Below are positions 1-8,754 of a stretch of DNA of 64,000 bases, one piece after another. The position numbers and the translations under genes were made by a program. Each line of letters begins with the position of its first letter. The first letter of the stretch is position 1. The stretch lies in NCBI RefSeq assembly GCF_000091325.1, contig NC_014012.1:3418500-3482499 (forward strand), in the 5' to 3' direction. This stretch comes from Shewanella violacea DSS12. Its GTDB lineage: Bacteria; Pseudomonadota; Gammaproteobacteria; Enterobacterales; Shewanellaceae. Under the pieces are notes generated by a model. That model was not told the DNA's origin, searched no databases, and was given only the letters and a program-made list of their open reading frames with translations.

Positions 1-2060
1 ATCGTTCGGGTGCCATCAGAGCTGATATAAGCATAGGTATCAGACATAATATGCTCATCCTGATAGCTGATGTTACTCGAGAAGTCTGAATTCATATCAT
101 GATCTATACTTGTGCCGTTATAGCTGACCCCAAGTTCATTGTTCATCGACAATGAATCACCAAATTGCACATCCTTGGAGACACTATTTCTGAACTCATC
201 CATCCCCAGAGGGCTCATAGAAACCGAAGAATTTACACTCCAACCGGTAGCAAATGGCACAGTCCAGAGTACACCGGCATACCAATCATCGTCATCGCCG
301 AAACTATCCCCCCCCTGGAGAGTCGCTGACAGGTTAATCATAGAGTCGGCAATAAATGAATGAGAGTAACCGGCACTTACCGACCAATAATCGCTCTGAG
401 TGACAAGTTGATCCAAGACACTTTCTTCATCCAGCTTATTATTGACATAAAGCAGGTAGCCTTGACCATCCCAGAGATTAGAGGAGATATTGACATTGAG
501 ACGCTCATAGCCGGTATTGGATAGCATATAATTATCCAATCCATAATCACTGTCCGCCGAGTCGAACTTCTCATAACCTAGGCCAATGTTATAAAAATTA
601 GCGTTAACCGCAATAAATCGGCTGCCATTAGAGTAGGAAGAAAATTTTATCTGAGCCGTGGAGACATCATTAACTGACTGTTTAAGACCGAACTCGGCCA
701 TAGTGCTATCGGAATTAGATAGCAGGCGCGCGCCAACCATACTGCTGTCGGTTAACTGATAGGACGCTTTTCCCTCGACAAAGTTATTAGTGTCCAGTTC
801 TAGCCTTTGAGTCTGGCTATAGGTCTCGAGATATTCATCCAATCCCAGTCCGTTTCCATGGGGTTCGATACCATCGTAGAGCAAGCTATCGCCATAGTGC
901 CCATAAGCTAACTTGCCTTGGAGCGCCTTGAGGTTACGACTCTGACTATCGCTAGGCTCATCTACATCTTCATATCTGTCATTTAAAATACCCGCAGAGA
1001 AACTGTAATCAAATTCCCCCTTGTTGAGTGAGAAAGCCGTGTTATTAAATATCTGCTGCTGCTCTCTTAGAATCTCACGACCAGCCGATATCACGACTAT
1101 CGTTGCCGTATATGAACCATAAGCGAGATCGCGAAAGGCGATACTCTGCTGTCCGGCATCGACATTTTGACTATGAATTAAGTGACCATCACGATAAACC
1201 TCGATGCGCCCCTTGTTGGGCAAAATATAGAACAAACGTCTGTTATTTTGCTTGCCGCCATCGATCAAATTTTTTGAGGAAGAGTAATTAATCACATCCT
1301 GGGAGTATCCACCCGACAGGTCCATAAATGAGGTGGTATTTTGCTCATAACCATATTTGAAGTGACCCAATTGAAAGCGGTGATTTCCGCTCTCATAGTC
1401 ATAGGATAGCTGCTCTGCCTCAAACTTATCGCTTGAAGTATCGGCGTAGATACTCGACTTGATCGAGCCATACTTTAAGCCCACTAAAGTTTCATCTCGG
1501 GTTATAACCGATGAGCCACCATCACTGAAATAGTGATAGTTTACATTAAGGCTATTTATGGCCCCATAACGCTCGTTAGTGGCATTATGGAACGTCTTAG
1601 CCGTCTTATGACTGTCTATTAAGCTTACATTGATAAATAACTTAAGATGTTTCTTTTCAAAATCATAAGTAAAAGCATAGCGCTCTGGCATCAGGTTACA
1701 CTCGGACACCTTGCCTTGGCACTCTTGTGAGGTTTCTATGTTATTCATGGCCGAGACTATCTCGGCGACAGACTCTTTTTTAACGTAAAATCGCGCTAAA
1801 TACTGCTCAATAAGTCCCTGACTGGATGTGTTTAACGAAGCTGAAGTTGGTGTAGAATTAAGTTCAATAGAGACTTGCTCGGGGGCACTGGCTAACTCAA
1901 AGCTAAAGCGCTCGGTGCTACCAGCATACATATCGGCAAATTCTGCAGGGATCTCAATGCCTTCACTCTCTACCGAAGCATTGACGGGCTGTGAAAAAAT
2001 AGGATTAAGGCTGGAGGAGAGACAAAATATAATCGATAAGGCTAGTCTTTTATATCTCAT
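1..2060 (-). CDS. Pilus outer-membrane usher (CS1/alpha type), 3' part outside window
   Basis: The reverse strand is open from an ATG at 2060 to the window edge (about 686 codons, no stop), so the C-terminus is missing. The protein starts with a signal peptide (MRYKRLALSIIFCLSSS) and has long alternating polar/aromatic stretches typical of a beta-barrel. A central segment (near NKGRIEVYRDGHLIHSQN and SYTATIVVISAGRE) matches the small domain found in usher proteins that secrete and anchor chaperone-delivered pilins. Its ATG overlaps the stop of the upstream gene (ATGA), so the two are translationally coupled. It sits at the end of a leftward pilin operon, which supports the usher role. Family ushers are about 800-870 residues, so some 150 residues lie outside. 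The exact family (CooC/CfaC-like) is inferred from context and general features, not from an alignment. Confidence 0.72.
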   Translation of the reverse strand, partial: MRYKRLALSIIFCLSSSLNPIFSQPVNASVESEGIEIPAEFADMYAGSTERFSFELASAPEQVSIELNSTPTSASLNTSSQGLIEQYLARFYVKKESVAEIVSAMNNIETSQECQGKVSECNLMPERYAFTYDFEKKHLKLFINVSLIDSHKTAKTFHNATNERYGAINSLNVNYHYFSDGGSSVITRDETLVGLKYGSIKSSIYADTSSDKFEAEQLSYDYESGNHRFQLGHFKYGYEQNTTSFMDLSGGYSQDVINYSSSKNLIDGGKQNNRRLFYILPNKGRIEVYRDGHLIHSQNVDAGQQSIAFRDLAYGSYTATIVVISAGREILREQQQIFNNTAFSLNKGEFDYSFSAGILNDRYEDVDEPSDSQSRNLKALQGKLAYGHYGDSLLYDGIEPHGNGLGLDEYLETYSQTQRLELDTNNFVEGKASYQLTDSSMVGARLLSNSDSTMAEFGLKQSVNDVSTAQIKFSSYSNGSRFIAVNANFYNIGLGYEKFDSADSDYGLDNYMLSNTGYERLNVNISSNLWDGQGYLLYVNNKLDEESVLDQLVTQSDYWSVSAGYSHSFIADSMINLSATLQGGDSFGDDDDWYAGVLWTVPFATGWSVNSSVSMSPLGMDEFRNSVSKDVQFGDSLSMNNELGVSYNGTSIDHDMNSDFSSNISYQDEHIMSDTYAYISSDGTRT

Positions 2061-2590
2061 ATATCTAATGCTATGCTCATCTTGATGATCCCTTTGCAGT
2101 AGTCATCTTTGAAGGTTACAGCTTCAAATTTAAGATCCACATCGAACTTGCTGTACTTCCCCACACGGCCTACACCGTCAAATCCCAGCTCACTCAGACC
2201 TTCACCTACCTTGATCTCTTCACCATCGACTATCACAGTGACTAAATCTTGGGTTTCAGTCGCGGCCCCTTTCACATCATAACAAGCAGATTCATTCTCT
2301 ATCAGGTTAAGGGAATAAGAATTTAGTGGATCGCTTTTAGCGATAGAAGTTCCAAGTAGCAGCACATCTGAAATATCATTAAATTTGTAATTGTTAGCAT
2401 CGAAATCGAGAAGCCAGTTCTTTTTTACAAACTCAAATTTAATAATTTCTCTGTCATAGAACTTATCCAACTCTATCTTGGTATCGACATTGAATTCCTG
2501 TTGCTTATTTGATGAAGATATATCAAGAGCCGAGGCATCATTCGCCGCAAACAATAGTGATGCGATAAAAATAACATTTGAATGTGTCAT
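2057..2590 (-). CDS. Small exported pilus protein (minor subunit or assembly factor)
   Basis: A 177-residue protein with an N-terminal signal peptide (MTHSNVIFIASLLFAANDASA). The ATG at 2590 is chosen over a longer TTG start because the signal peptide begins there. The mature part is beta-rich, has two cysteines (ESACYDV and DDYCKGI) that could form a disulfide, and ends in a strand like the donor strand region of CS1-type subunits (CKGIIKMSIALDI). It lies between two major-pilin genes and the usher and overlaps the usher start by four bases. It could be a minor pilin, or a chaperone much shorter than the usual 230 residues. I favour a minor subunit because it lacks a recognisable two-domain chaperone layout. 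Confidence 0.6.
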   Translation of the reverse strand: MTHSNVIFIASLLFAANDASALDISSSNKQQEFNVDTKIELDKFYDREIIKFEFVKKNWLLDFDANNYKFNDISDVLLLGTSIAKSDPLNSYSLNLIENESACYDVKGAATETQDLVTVIVDGEEIKVGEGLSELGFDGVGRVGKYSKFDVDLKFEAVTFKDDYCKGIIKMSIALDI

Positions 2591-2628
2591 GAATGCTCTT
2601 GATATATCAGGCAACTAATTCGCGAAAA

Positions 2629-3207
2629 TTAGATAGCTTTCGATGAGTTGATAACTGTGTGAACTTCGATGTTCTGACCTGGGATCAGCTCAGCACCCAT
2701 AGAAGCCACAACGCTCTCAGTGTTTTCTGTGGTAAATGACACTGTGCCTGTGCTTGCGGTAATAGGTACAGACTTGTCCATCTGAGTACCTTCCATCTTA
2801 ACAATGGTGCCAATACCGCTCGTATCTAATGTACCAATGACAGTATCTAACGAGGTCATTGTCCAGTCTGCATCAGGAATAATGTCACCAACGGCTTCAG
2901 CTACTTCACCTTCCATAAAGCCACCTTCACATGTACCTTGTTCAGGTGTACTACCATCTGCACAATTACGATAATGAAGCTCTAGTGAGATCTGAGCAGA
3001 CGTAAATACACCCGTAGTGTTTTTAACATCTAGTCCAGCAGAATCGATATAAGGCAGGTGACCCGATGGACCTGTAATGATCACACCTTCACCAGATATT
3101 ACTGTAGGAACAATACCTTTCCAGTGTAGTGTAGTCGTTGCATCGCCAGCAAACACCGAACCCGAAAGTGTGATCAGCGCGAGAGGTAATAAAATTTTTG
3201 CATTCAT
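2629..3207 (-). CDS. Major pilin-like subunit, copy 2
   Basis: A 192-residue exported protein. The start ATG at 3207 has a good ribosome site (AAAGGA, 8 bases away) and begins a clear signal peptide ending at SGSVFAG. An upstream in-frame Met would put the ribosome site inside the gene. The mature protein starts DATTTLHWKG, carries a cysteine pair (HYRNCADG and GTCEGGF) and ends EVHTVINSSKAI. It is nearly identical over its whole length to the gene at 3270-3848, with differences concentrated around residues 85-105. This suggests a recent tandem duplication of a structural pilin. It probably supplies pilus subunits to the usher downstream. The assignment rests on operon context and subunit-like size. 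Confidence 0.7.
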   Translation of the reverse strand: MNAKILLPLALITLSGSVFAGDATTTLHWKGIVPTVISGEGVIITGPSGHLPYIDSAGLDVKNTTGVFTSAQISLELHYRNCADGSTPEQGTCEGGFMEGEVAEAVGDIIPDADWTMTSLDTVIGTLDTSGIGTIVKMEGTQMDKSVPITASTGTVSFTTENTESVVASMGAELIPGQNIEVHTVINSSKAI

Positions 3208-3269
3208 AACGAACATCCTTTGTGGGTACATTTATTCTTTGTTTCTTAGATAAAAAGCTGTGACTAAGA

Positions 3270-3848
3270 TTAGATAGCTTTAGATGAGTTGATCACGGTA
3301 TGAACTTCGATGTTCTGGCCTGGATTTAGCTCAGCGCCCAGAGAATTCACAACACTCTCAGTGTTTTCTGTGGTAAATGACACTGTGCCTGTAGAAGCTG
3401 TTACGGGAACAGACTTGTCCATCTTAGTGCCTTCCATCTTAACAACCGTGCCGATACCAGTAGTATCTAATGTACCGATCACTGTATCTAACGAAGTCAT
3501 GGTCCAGTCTGCATCTTGAATAATGTCACCAACGGCTTCAGCAACTTCACCTTCCATAAAGCCACCTTCACAAACACCGGCCGTAGCTGAGCTACCATCG
3601 GCACAATTGCGGTAGTGAAGCTCTAGTGAGATCTGATCAGATGAAAATACACCCGTTGTATCTTTAACACTTAACCCAGCTGAGTCGACATATGGCAGAT
3701 GACCAGATGGGCCAGTGATGATCACACCGTCACCAGGTATCACAGTTGGTACGACACCTTTCCAATGCAATGTAGTTGTTGCATCGCCGGCAATCGCAGC
3801 ACCTGATAATGTGATTAACGCTAGGGGTATTAAGATTTTTGCATTCAT
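3270..3848 (-). CDS. Major pilin-like subunit, copy 1
   Basis: A 192-residue exported protein and paralogue of the next gene in the operon. It has the same start context (AAAGGATG leader shared base for base), signal peptide (MNAKILIPLALITLSGAAIAG), cysteine pair (HYRNCADG and VCEGGF) and C-terminal EVHTVINSSKAI. It is first in the pilin pair, about 60 bases ahead of copy 2, and follows a 400-base gene-free stretch likely to hold the promoter. CS1-type major pilins are about 150-170 residues mature, which fits. Two almost equal pilins could form a mixed shaft or provide antigenic variation; this is inference. Confidence 0.7.
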   Translation of the reverse strand: MNAKILIPLALITLSGAAIAGDATTTLHWKGVVPTVIPGDGVIITGPSGHLPYVDSAGLSVKDTTGVFSSDQISLELHYRNCADGSSATAGVCEGGFMEGEVAEAVGDIIQDADWTMTSLDTVIGTLDTTGIGTVVKMEGTKMDKSVPVTASTGTVSFTTENTESVVNSLGAELNPGQNIEVHTVINSSKAI

Positions 3849-4249
3849 TATGAACATCCTTTGTGGGTACATTTATCATGACTTGTTGAAATAAGTGACT
3901 GACGAGACATGAATGACTCCCTAGCCACTTGCAAGCATGTGTATTAGATAACTTTCAAGAGTGCATGTTAATAGTTGCAGAAATCATCAACAGGTCAATA
4001 CTGGAATTTAAAAATCAATAACGCCTACCAAGCTCTAAAAAGGCAGTAATATCAAACACAAAAGACAAAACAATGGATCGGAAAAAATGATAGTGAGCTA
4101 TCAGCCTGATTACTGAGGAGGTAAATTTAAGCCTGTACGGATAACGGGCCAGCAAGGTCAGATAAAAATAATGGCAGCCTCTAACCTAGAGATCTGCCAT
4201 TAATTAATGAAGTAAATAAGAGGTTATCTAGCCCTTGACCAGAGTTAAG
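3849..4249. other. Gene-free stretch upstream of the pilin genes
   Basis: About 400 AT-rich bases between the lipoprotein gene and the first pilin gene, both read leftward. I see no convincing open frame. It probably holds the pilin promoter and untranslated leader. An 18-base sequence at 4129-4146 (AAGCCTGTACGGATAACG) recurs at 41025-41042. Confidence 0.5.
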
Positions 4250-7063
4250 CTAGTAATCATATTTATCGATACGTCCATTGTTATCAATATCTTTATTACC
4301 ATCTATGGGCCCCCTATGATTGTGTTTATACTCTCCTATGATATTGCTATAGGGCGTGTAACGGCTGCCTGTATGGGCGCCTTGGTACAGATATTCAAAT
4401 GCATCATCGACATTGTCTCCATCACTGTCAGACAAGATAGGTTGTGAGCAGTATTCCACCTTATTATTGGCATACTTGCCAGGCAGATGGCTACACTCGT
4501 CGAGCTCCTGCTCGGTAGAAAAACCGTCATTATCTAGGTCCACCAGATCATGAAGCTCAGGCCTATCATCAAACTTATCTTCAGGGTACACACTTATGCC
4601 TGTGTCCTTGGCTGGCACCACGGCACCATTCATCTTAAAATCTAAGTAACTGCAACCCGATAGGATATAGGGATATGTTATATTTTCAGTGTCGGGATTG
4701 TGACACTCAAAAATTGAATCTACGCGTTTAAGTGGATTGATAAGATGCCAATGCTTTAAATTTTCACTTTTATAACCACGAGAAAAATACGTACTTTTAC
4801 CTTGCCCGCTAGTTTCGGTGCGAACGCTATAGGAGTTGGCCGAGTCACCTATGATATTACTTCTATATTCCTTCTCCTCCTCATGAAAACCAGCTTTAGT
4901 TAAGCTGAACAACTTATGTTTCATAAGCAGTAAAACCGCATTTGAGGTATTTTTATAAAATTTTACTTCACACTTATCTTTATGATGAATATCGTGAAAG
5001 TTCAGGGTTAAATCTAGCCACTTACCATCTGGTTGCTGTTCTCTGTGATACTGTGCGTAACCATCAAACTCTAATTCATCATCGTCATCATCGTGATCCC
5101 TGTCATCATCGTCGACTTGATGCATATAGGTGACAAAGTTAGGAGACTGCTGATAATCATTCACCCTAGTGGCCACTTTTTTGAACTTATATTTAGCACC
5201 GTCTCTGTTTTTACCCTCGAATAAAACGTACAGCTCCCCCTTGTTCGTTAACGCGGCAATTCCTGTCTGTACCTGGGTCGTTTTAACCGGAGTGAGATTA
5301 CGGTCATTAAACTCCTGGATAAAGTCTAAGTAGAAGTTATCTTTCCCCTTATCCTCTGGGGCACTATGATAAAAAAATGCATCGCCAGGCTCATCCGATG
5401 CCTTCATACAATAAAACGAGCCATGGCTCTTGGCATTCCAGCACTGCACTCGAGTATCTAGATAGGGAGTAAAGTCCCACTCATCTAAGGTTGCAGAGTA
5501 GCAATCTATGCCGTAATAAGTGGCGGTGCCATCGTTAAAATGTACCACCGCCGAGGTAATACCAAAACTCTCAACCGACGCGACATCGGACAGATGCAGC
5601 TGATTAAACTTATCGGTGAAAGCGGAGTAACATTGGTTAAATGTGCCAGATACTTGATTAATAGCACTAGACTCACCCGCTTCATTCACCACATAGATAA
5701 TGCCGCCATAGCCTAGGGCTCGGTCCGCATAGGTTAGGCCATAATAAACTCGGTCAGTTGCAGGTAGCACGACCAATGAGTCCGTAAAACCTTCGGCGCC
5801 GAAAAGAATAGTCTCCTTGGTATTTAACGATATTTGATAGTTACCAAAACCAATATTCTTAATGCCTGTCGCGTATCCCCCATTGTTTTCCATGTAAGGA
5901 ACAAGCTCATTTTTAAAGGGATTCATTAACTTATCATTGCCACCAGCCCCTAGTGTTCCGTCACCGAAGAGCTTTAAGAAACCATTATAAGAAAACTCAA
6001 TTTTCCCAGCTCTGCTCTCACCTGTGTTAAAGGTGATAGTCCCGGTACTGACACCATCCACCTCATGATCATAAACGGTGTAATTAACCACAAATTGACC
6101 AGGATTTTCAGCCTTAAAACTAAAGCGGGTATTGGATACATCATTTGGATTCACTAAGGCCACATTGGCGTTATAGACCTGAACGCCGACTAATTGAATC
6201 TGGTCACCCTCCTTGTCTGTGACTAAAGGGCCGACTCTGGGAAAGTTCATAATATCTACACTAATGAATTCACCCACAGGCACTAAGCGATCATAAGTCT
6301 CATCCAGTGTATGGGGCGCAGTATTGGTCTCTCCCGATACATCTATATTGATAACACCGGTAAATATCAGTTGGTTATCATCGATCACTGAATAGGTTAC
6401 CCTAGTTAAACCCAACTCAACGGCCCGGTAGCTAAAGTATCCCTCATCCGTGATATCTGCGGTGCCGCTTCCCATAACGACCGTAGAGGCTTCAAATTTA
6501 GGATTAGTCATAGGCAGAAATTCAGCGGCTAGCTCATCCTGAATGTTGAAGACAAGCGAGTTACCCACGGCGACAGATTTACTGAGTTCAGGCAGTAGAT
6601 TACCTAGAGGGATTTCAAGGCCCTGCTCTGCAGCCATCTGTTTAGCACTTTTAGAGATGAACACCACAGAAGCCAGGCCAGAGGCATGCTCTACTCCATC
6701 TGTAATGGTATATCGATAATCACAATTCACTGAGTTTTTTGGTGAAACGGAGAAATCCAAGCCTGTTTCGATGACTTCTACCACCCTGCAATCGGCTATA
6801 TTGCCAATTGCCTCTATGTTACTCAGAATCAGACTCTTACCCAGTTTAGAGCTGACATAGGTAGATAGATTAAAGGTCAATGATTGACCTATATCGTCAG
6901 GTAAGATCACTGACTTTCTAAAATCCATCGCAATCACAGTTTTCTCGACTGGAGGCGGTGGAGGAGGCGGTGGTGGCGCTATATCACCATCACTGTCTGA
7001 GCCTCCACAGGCGCTGAGCATTACGAGTGATAGTAATATGGATATGTGACAAAGAAATCTCAT
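4250..7063 (-). CDS. Large outer-membrane lipoprotein with calcium-binding repeats
   Basis: A 937-residue protein. The ATG at 7063 is preferred because GGGG lies seven bases before it; the ATG at 7075 has no ribosome site. A lipobox (LVMLSACGG) marks a lipidated N-terminal cysteine, followed by a linker with nine prolines. Residues about 45-340 look like tandem beta-sandwich (Ig or cadherin-like) modules. A very acidic segment (VDDDDRDHDDDDDELEF) lies near residue 660. The last 90 residues contain three DxDxDG-type calcium loops (DLDNDGFSTEQE, SDSDGDNVDDAFE, DIDNNGRIDKYDY), as in thrombospondin type 3 or dockerin-like repeats. It sits directly upstream of the pilin genes on the same strand and may be a surface adhesin or pilus-associated factor, but no known family was recognised. 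Confidence 0.6.
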   Translation of the reverse strand: MRFLCHISILLSLVMLSACGGSDSDGDIAPPPPPPPPPVEKTVIAMDFRKSVILPDDIGQSLTFNLSTYVSSKLGKSLILSNIEAIGNIADCRVVEVIETGLDFSVSPKNSVNCDYRYTITDGVEHASGLASVVFISKSAKQMAAEQGLEIPLGNLLPELSKSVAVGNSLVFNIQDELAAEFLPMTNPKFEASTVVMGSGTADITDEGYFSYRAVELGLTRVTYSVIDDNQLIFTGVINIDVSGETNTAPHTLDETYDRLVPVGEFISVDIMNFPRVGPLVTDKEGDQIQLVGVQVYNANVALVNPNDVSNTRFSFKAENPGQFVVNYTVYDHEVDGVSTGTITFNTGESRAGKIEFSYNGFLKLFGDGTLGAGGNDKLMNPFKNELVPYMENNGGYATGIKNIGFGNYQISLNTKETILFGAEGFTDSLVVLPATDRVYYGLTYADRALGYGGIIYVVNEAGESSAINQVSGTFNQCYSAFTDKFNQLHLSDVASVESFGITSAVVHFNDGTATYYGIDCYSATLDEWDFTPYLDTRVQCWNAKSHGSFYCMKASDEPGDAFFYHSAPEDKGKDNFYLDFIQEFNDRNLTPVKTTQVQTGIAALTNKGELYVLFEGKNRDGAKYKFKKVATRVNDYQQSPNFVTYMHQVDDDDRDHDDDDDELEFDGYAQYHREQQPDGKWLDLTLNFHDIHHKDKCEVKFYKNTSNAVLLLMKHKLFSLTKAGFHEEEKEYRSNIIGDSANSYSVRTETSGQGKSTYFSRGYKSENLKHWHLINPLKRVDSIFECHNPDTENITYPYILSGCSYLDFKMNGAVVPAKDTGISVYPEDKFDDRPELHDLVDLDNDGFSTEQELDECSHLPGKYANNKVEYCSQPILSDSDGDNVDDAFEYLYQGAHTGSRYTPYSNIIGEYKHNHRGPIDGNKDIDNNGRIDKYDY

Positions 7064-7369
7064 TGAAAACCCCATTAAAAAGCTATTCTACAATCCTGCG
7101 CCTGATACTATTTCGCCTGTTCACTTAATAGGTTCCTAAATTATAAAGATGCTTTAATCTGCGAAATTTTCACCAATTTAAGTACAGCTAAATGATTTAT
7201 AGCGATTGGTATCTAGACAAAAATTGGAGTTAACACAATAAGAAAAGAAACAGGCGAGACAATTTCTTGCAGATTTTAACAATTGGAATCTAGCTTCTAC
7301 AGGGCATGTTAAGAATTAGAAATTTAATAATGCCTATAGAAGCTGAATAATGAAGTCATTCAGAGAGAT

Positions 7370-8320
7370 TTACGCACTAGAGACGAGTCTTAATCTAGTC
7401 ATTAAGTCTGTATGCGCCTTTAACCAAGCTATGAGACCATGATGAGAGAATAAATTATCTCTGTTAATGCTGATAAGCTTACGGATCCCTTCGAAAGCAT
7501 TCTTATGCTCACTTTCAACTTCCGCCTCAACATTAAAACCAAAATTTACGTATATTTGTTCCGTATTTTTATCTCTGACGATAAAGAAGATCTCTTTTAT
7601 CTCAGGTTCAAGACATAACACCTTAAGCAAATACAAACAGATATATTCCCACCACTGGAAATTAAAGCGCATCATAGAATGAAACAAGATCACCTTATCG
7701 CCACCGGCTGTGACTTTGCGAGGGCTATTATAAAAATCTCTAAACTCCCCCCACAGCTCTTCTCTCTCGTAAAGATTATGAACAGACAACATAGCATGAG
7801 CATATAAGCATTCATCTTTACCTTCACAAGTTAACATATGCAGTGAATGCTTCTCTTGTAAGGTGATCAAACGCTCGCATCTCTGTTGTACATCGAGATG
7901 GTCGAGTTTAAAAAATCGGCGACTACTATCACAGATCTTCTGTAATTTACTCATATCAGTCAAAGACTGAGTCCCGGAGTAATGCTGAAAGCTGGCATTG
8001 GGAATGGGATAGAGAGCACTCTGGATCAGCGCTTGTTGATCGTAAGCATGAGCTTCTATACGCGTCATTTGATTTATCTTAGTTTTAGACAACTTCAAAT
8101 CTAATTTAACCAGATATTTCATGACATCATAATGAGCGAAAGATAATAAGTGAATAATTCGCAGGGTAGAGGGCATAGAAACGCCACGCTCCCAGCGGCT
8201 GTAGGTGATAAGATCGAGATTAACAAAAACTTTATGATGCAAAGACAGCTTTTCAACCATCTCAGCCTGAGTACATTCAAGTTCTGTACGGATCTTTAAC
8301 AATAAAGAAAATAGTCCCAT
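7370..8320 (-). CDS. XRE-family transcriptional regulator with unknown effector domain
   Basis: A 316-residue protein with a strong ribosome site (TAGGAG, five bases before the ATG). Residues 5-65 form a Cro/C1-type helix-turn-helix (ELECTQAEMVEKLSL, then TYSRWERGVSMPS). The remaining 250 residues are rich in aromatic residues (FNFQWWEYICLYLLK) and cysteines and match no domain I recognise. The gene is the first in the leftward pilus region and is separated from the lipoprotein gene by about 300 bases, so it is a candidate regulator of the pilus locus. It does not resemble an acetyltransferase or a cupin. The DNA-binding role is seen in the sequence; the target is inferred. Confidence 0.65.
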   Translation of the reverse strand: MGLFSLLLKIRTELECTQAEMVEKLSLHHKVFVNLDLITYSRWERGVSMPSTLRIIHLLSFAHYDVMKYLVKLDLKLSKTKINQMTRIEAHAYDQQALIQSALYPIPNASFQHYSGTQSLTDMSKLQKICDSSRRFFKLDHLDVQQRCERLITLQEKHSLHMLTCEGKDECLYAHAMLSVHNLYEREELWGEFRDFYNSPRKVTAGGDKVILFHSMMRFNFQWWEYICLYLLKVLCLEPEIKEIFFIVRDKNTEQIYVNFGFNVEAEVESEHKNAFEGIRKLISINRDNLFSHHGLIAWLKAHTDLMTRLRLVSSA

Positions 8321-8754
8321 TTATCTCCTATGTAAAACAGAGGGAAAGGCGTTTTACGACCTTACTATCTGAGAAATATATCAAAAATTATTGATGGCAT
8401 GGGAATTTATAGACTATTTATATTCCAAAATTTGAACTACATCTCTAAAAGCGCCTGTTTTATCATCTCAATTTATCCTCTAAAACCCACAGACATGATA
8501 TTAATACTCATTAGTATTAAACCCTAGCGAGTGTTTCTAGCTAGGTCATACTAGAGAGCCAACACCTTGAATCCAGATGTGCATAAGCAGTCTTTCTCGT
8601 TTTCATAGGCACAGTCGTTATACTCGTAAACTAAACCTAGGGCGATTCGATTATTATCTACCGCCCAAAGTTCACTTGCTATCACATCGGCCAGTGGCAT
8701 TTTATAATTTGTCACTGCATCCTTCTTCTGAGCGCTGCTTAAGGATCTTAATCA
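8321..8754. promoter_or_regulatory. Divergent intergenic region with palindromes
   Basis: This 434-base region separates the leftward XRE regulator from the rightward glycerate kinase and must hold both promoters. It contains a palindrome TTAATACT-catt-AGTATTAA near 8499-8518 and a CTAG-rich stretch near 8523-8556, either of which could be an operator. A short open frame at 8577-8819 is in the wrong frame to be trusted. Confidence 0.35.

Noticed and set aside
5050-5130. Acid-rich stretch as a low-complexity sequencing artefact
   Set aside because: It is in frame with the lipoprotein and flanked by normal coding sequence; kept as an acidic segment.
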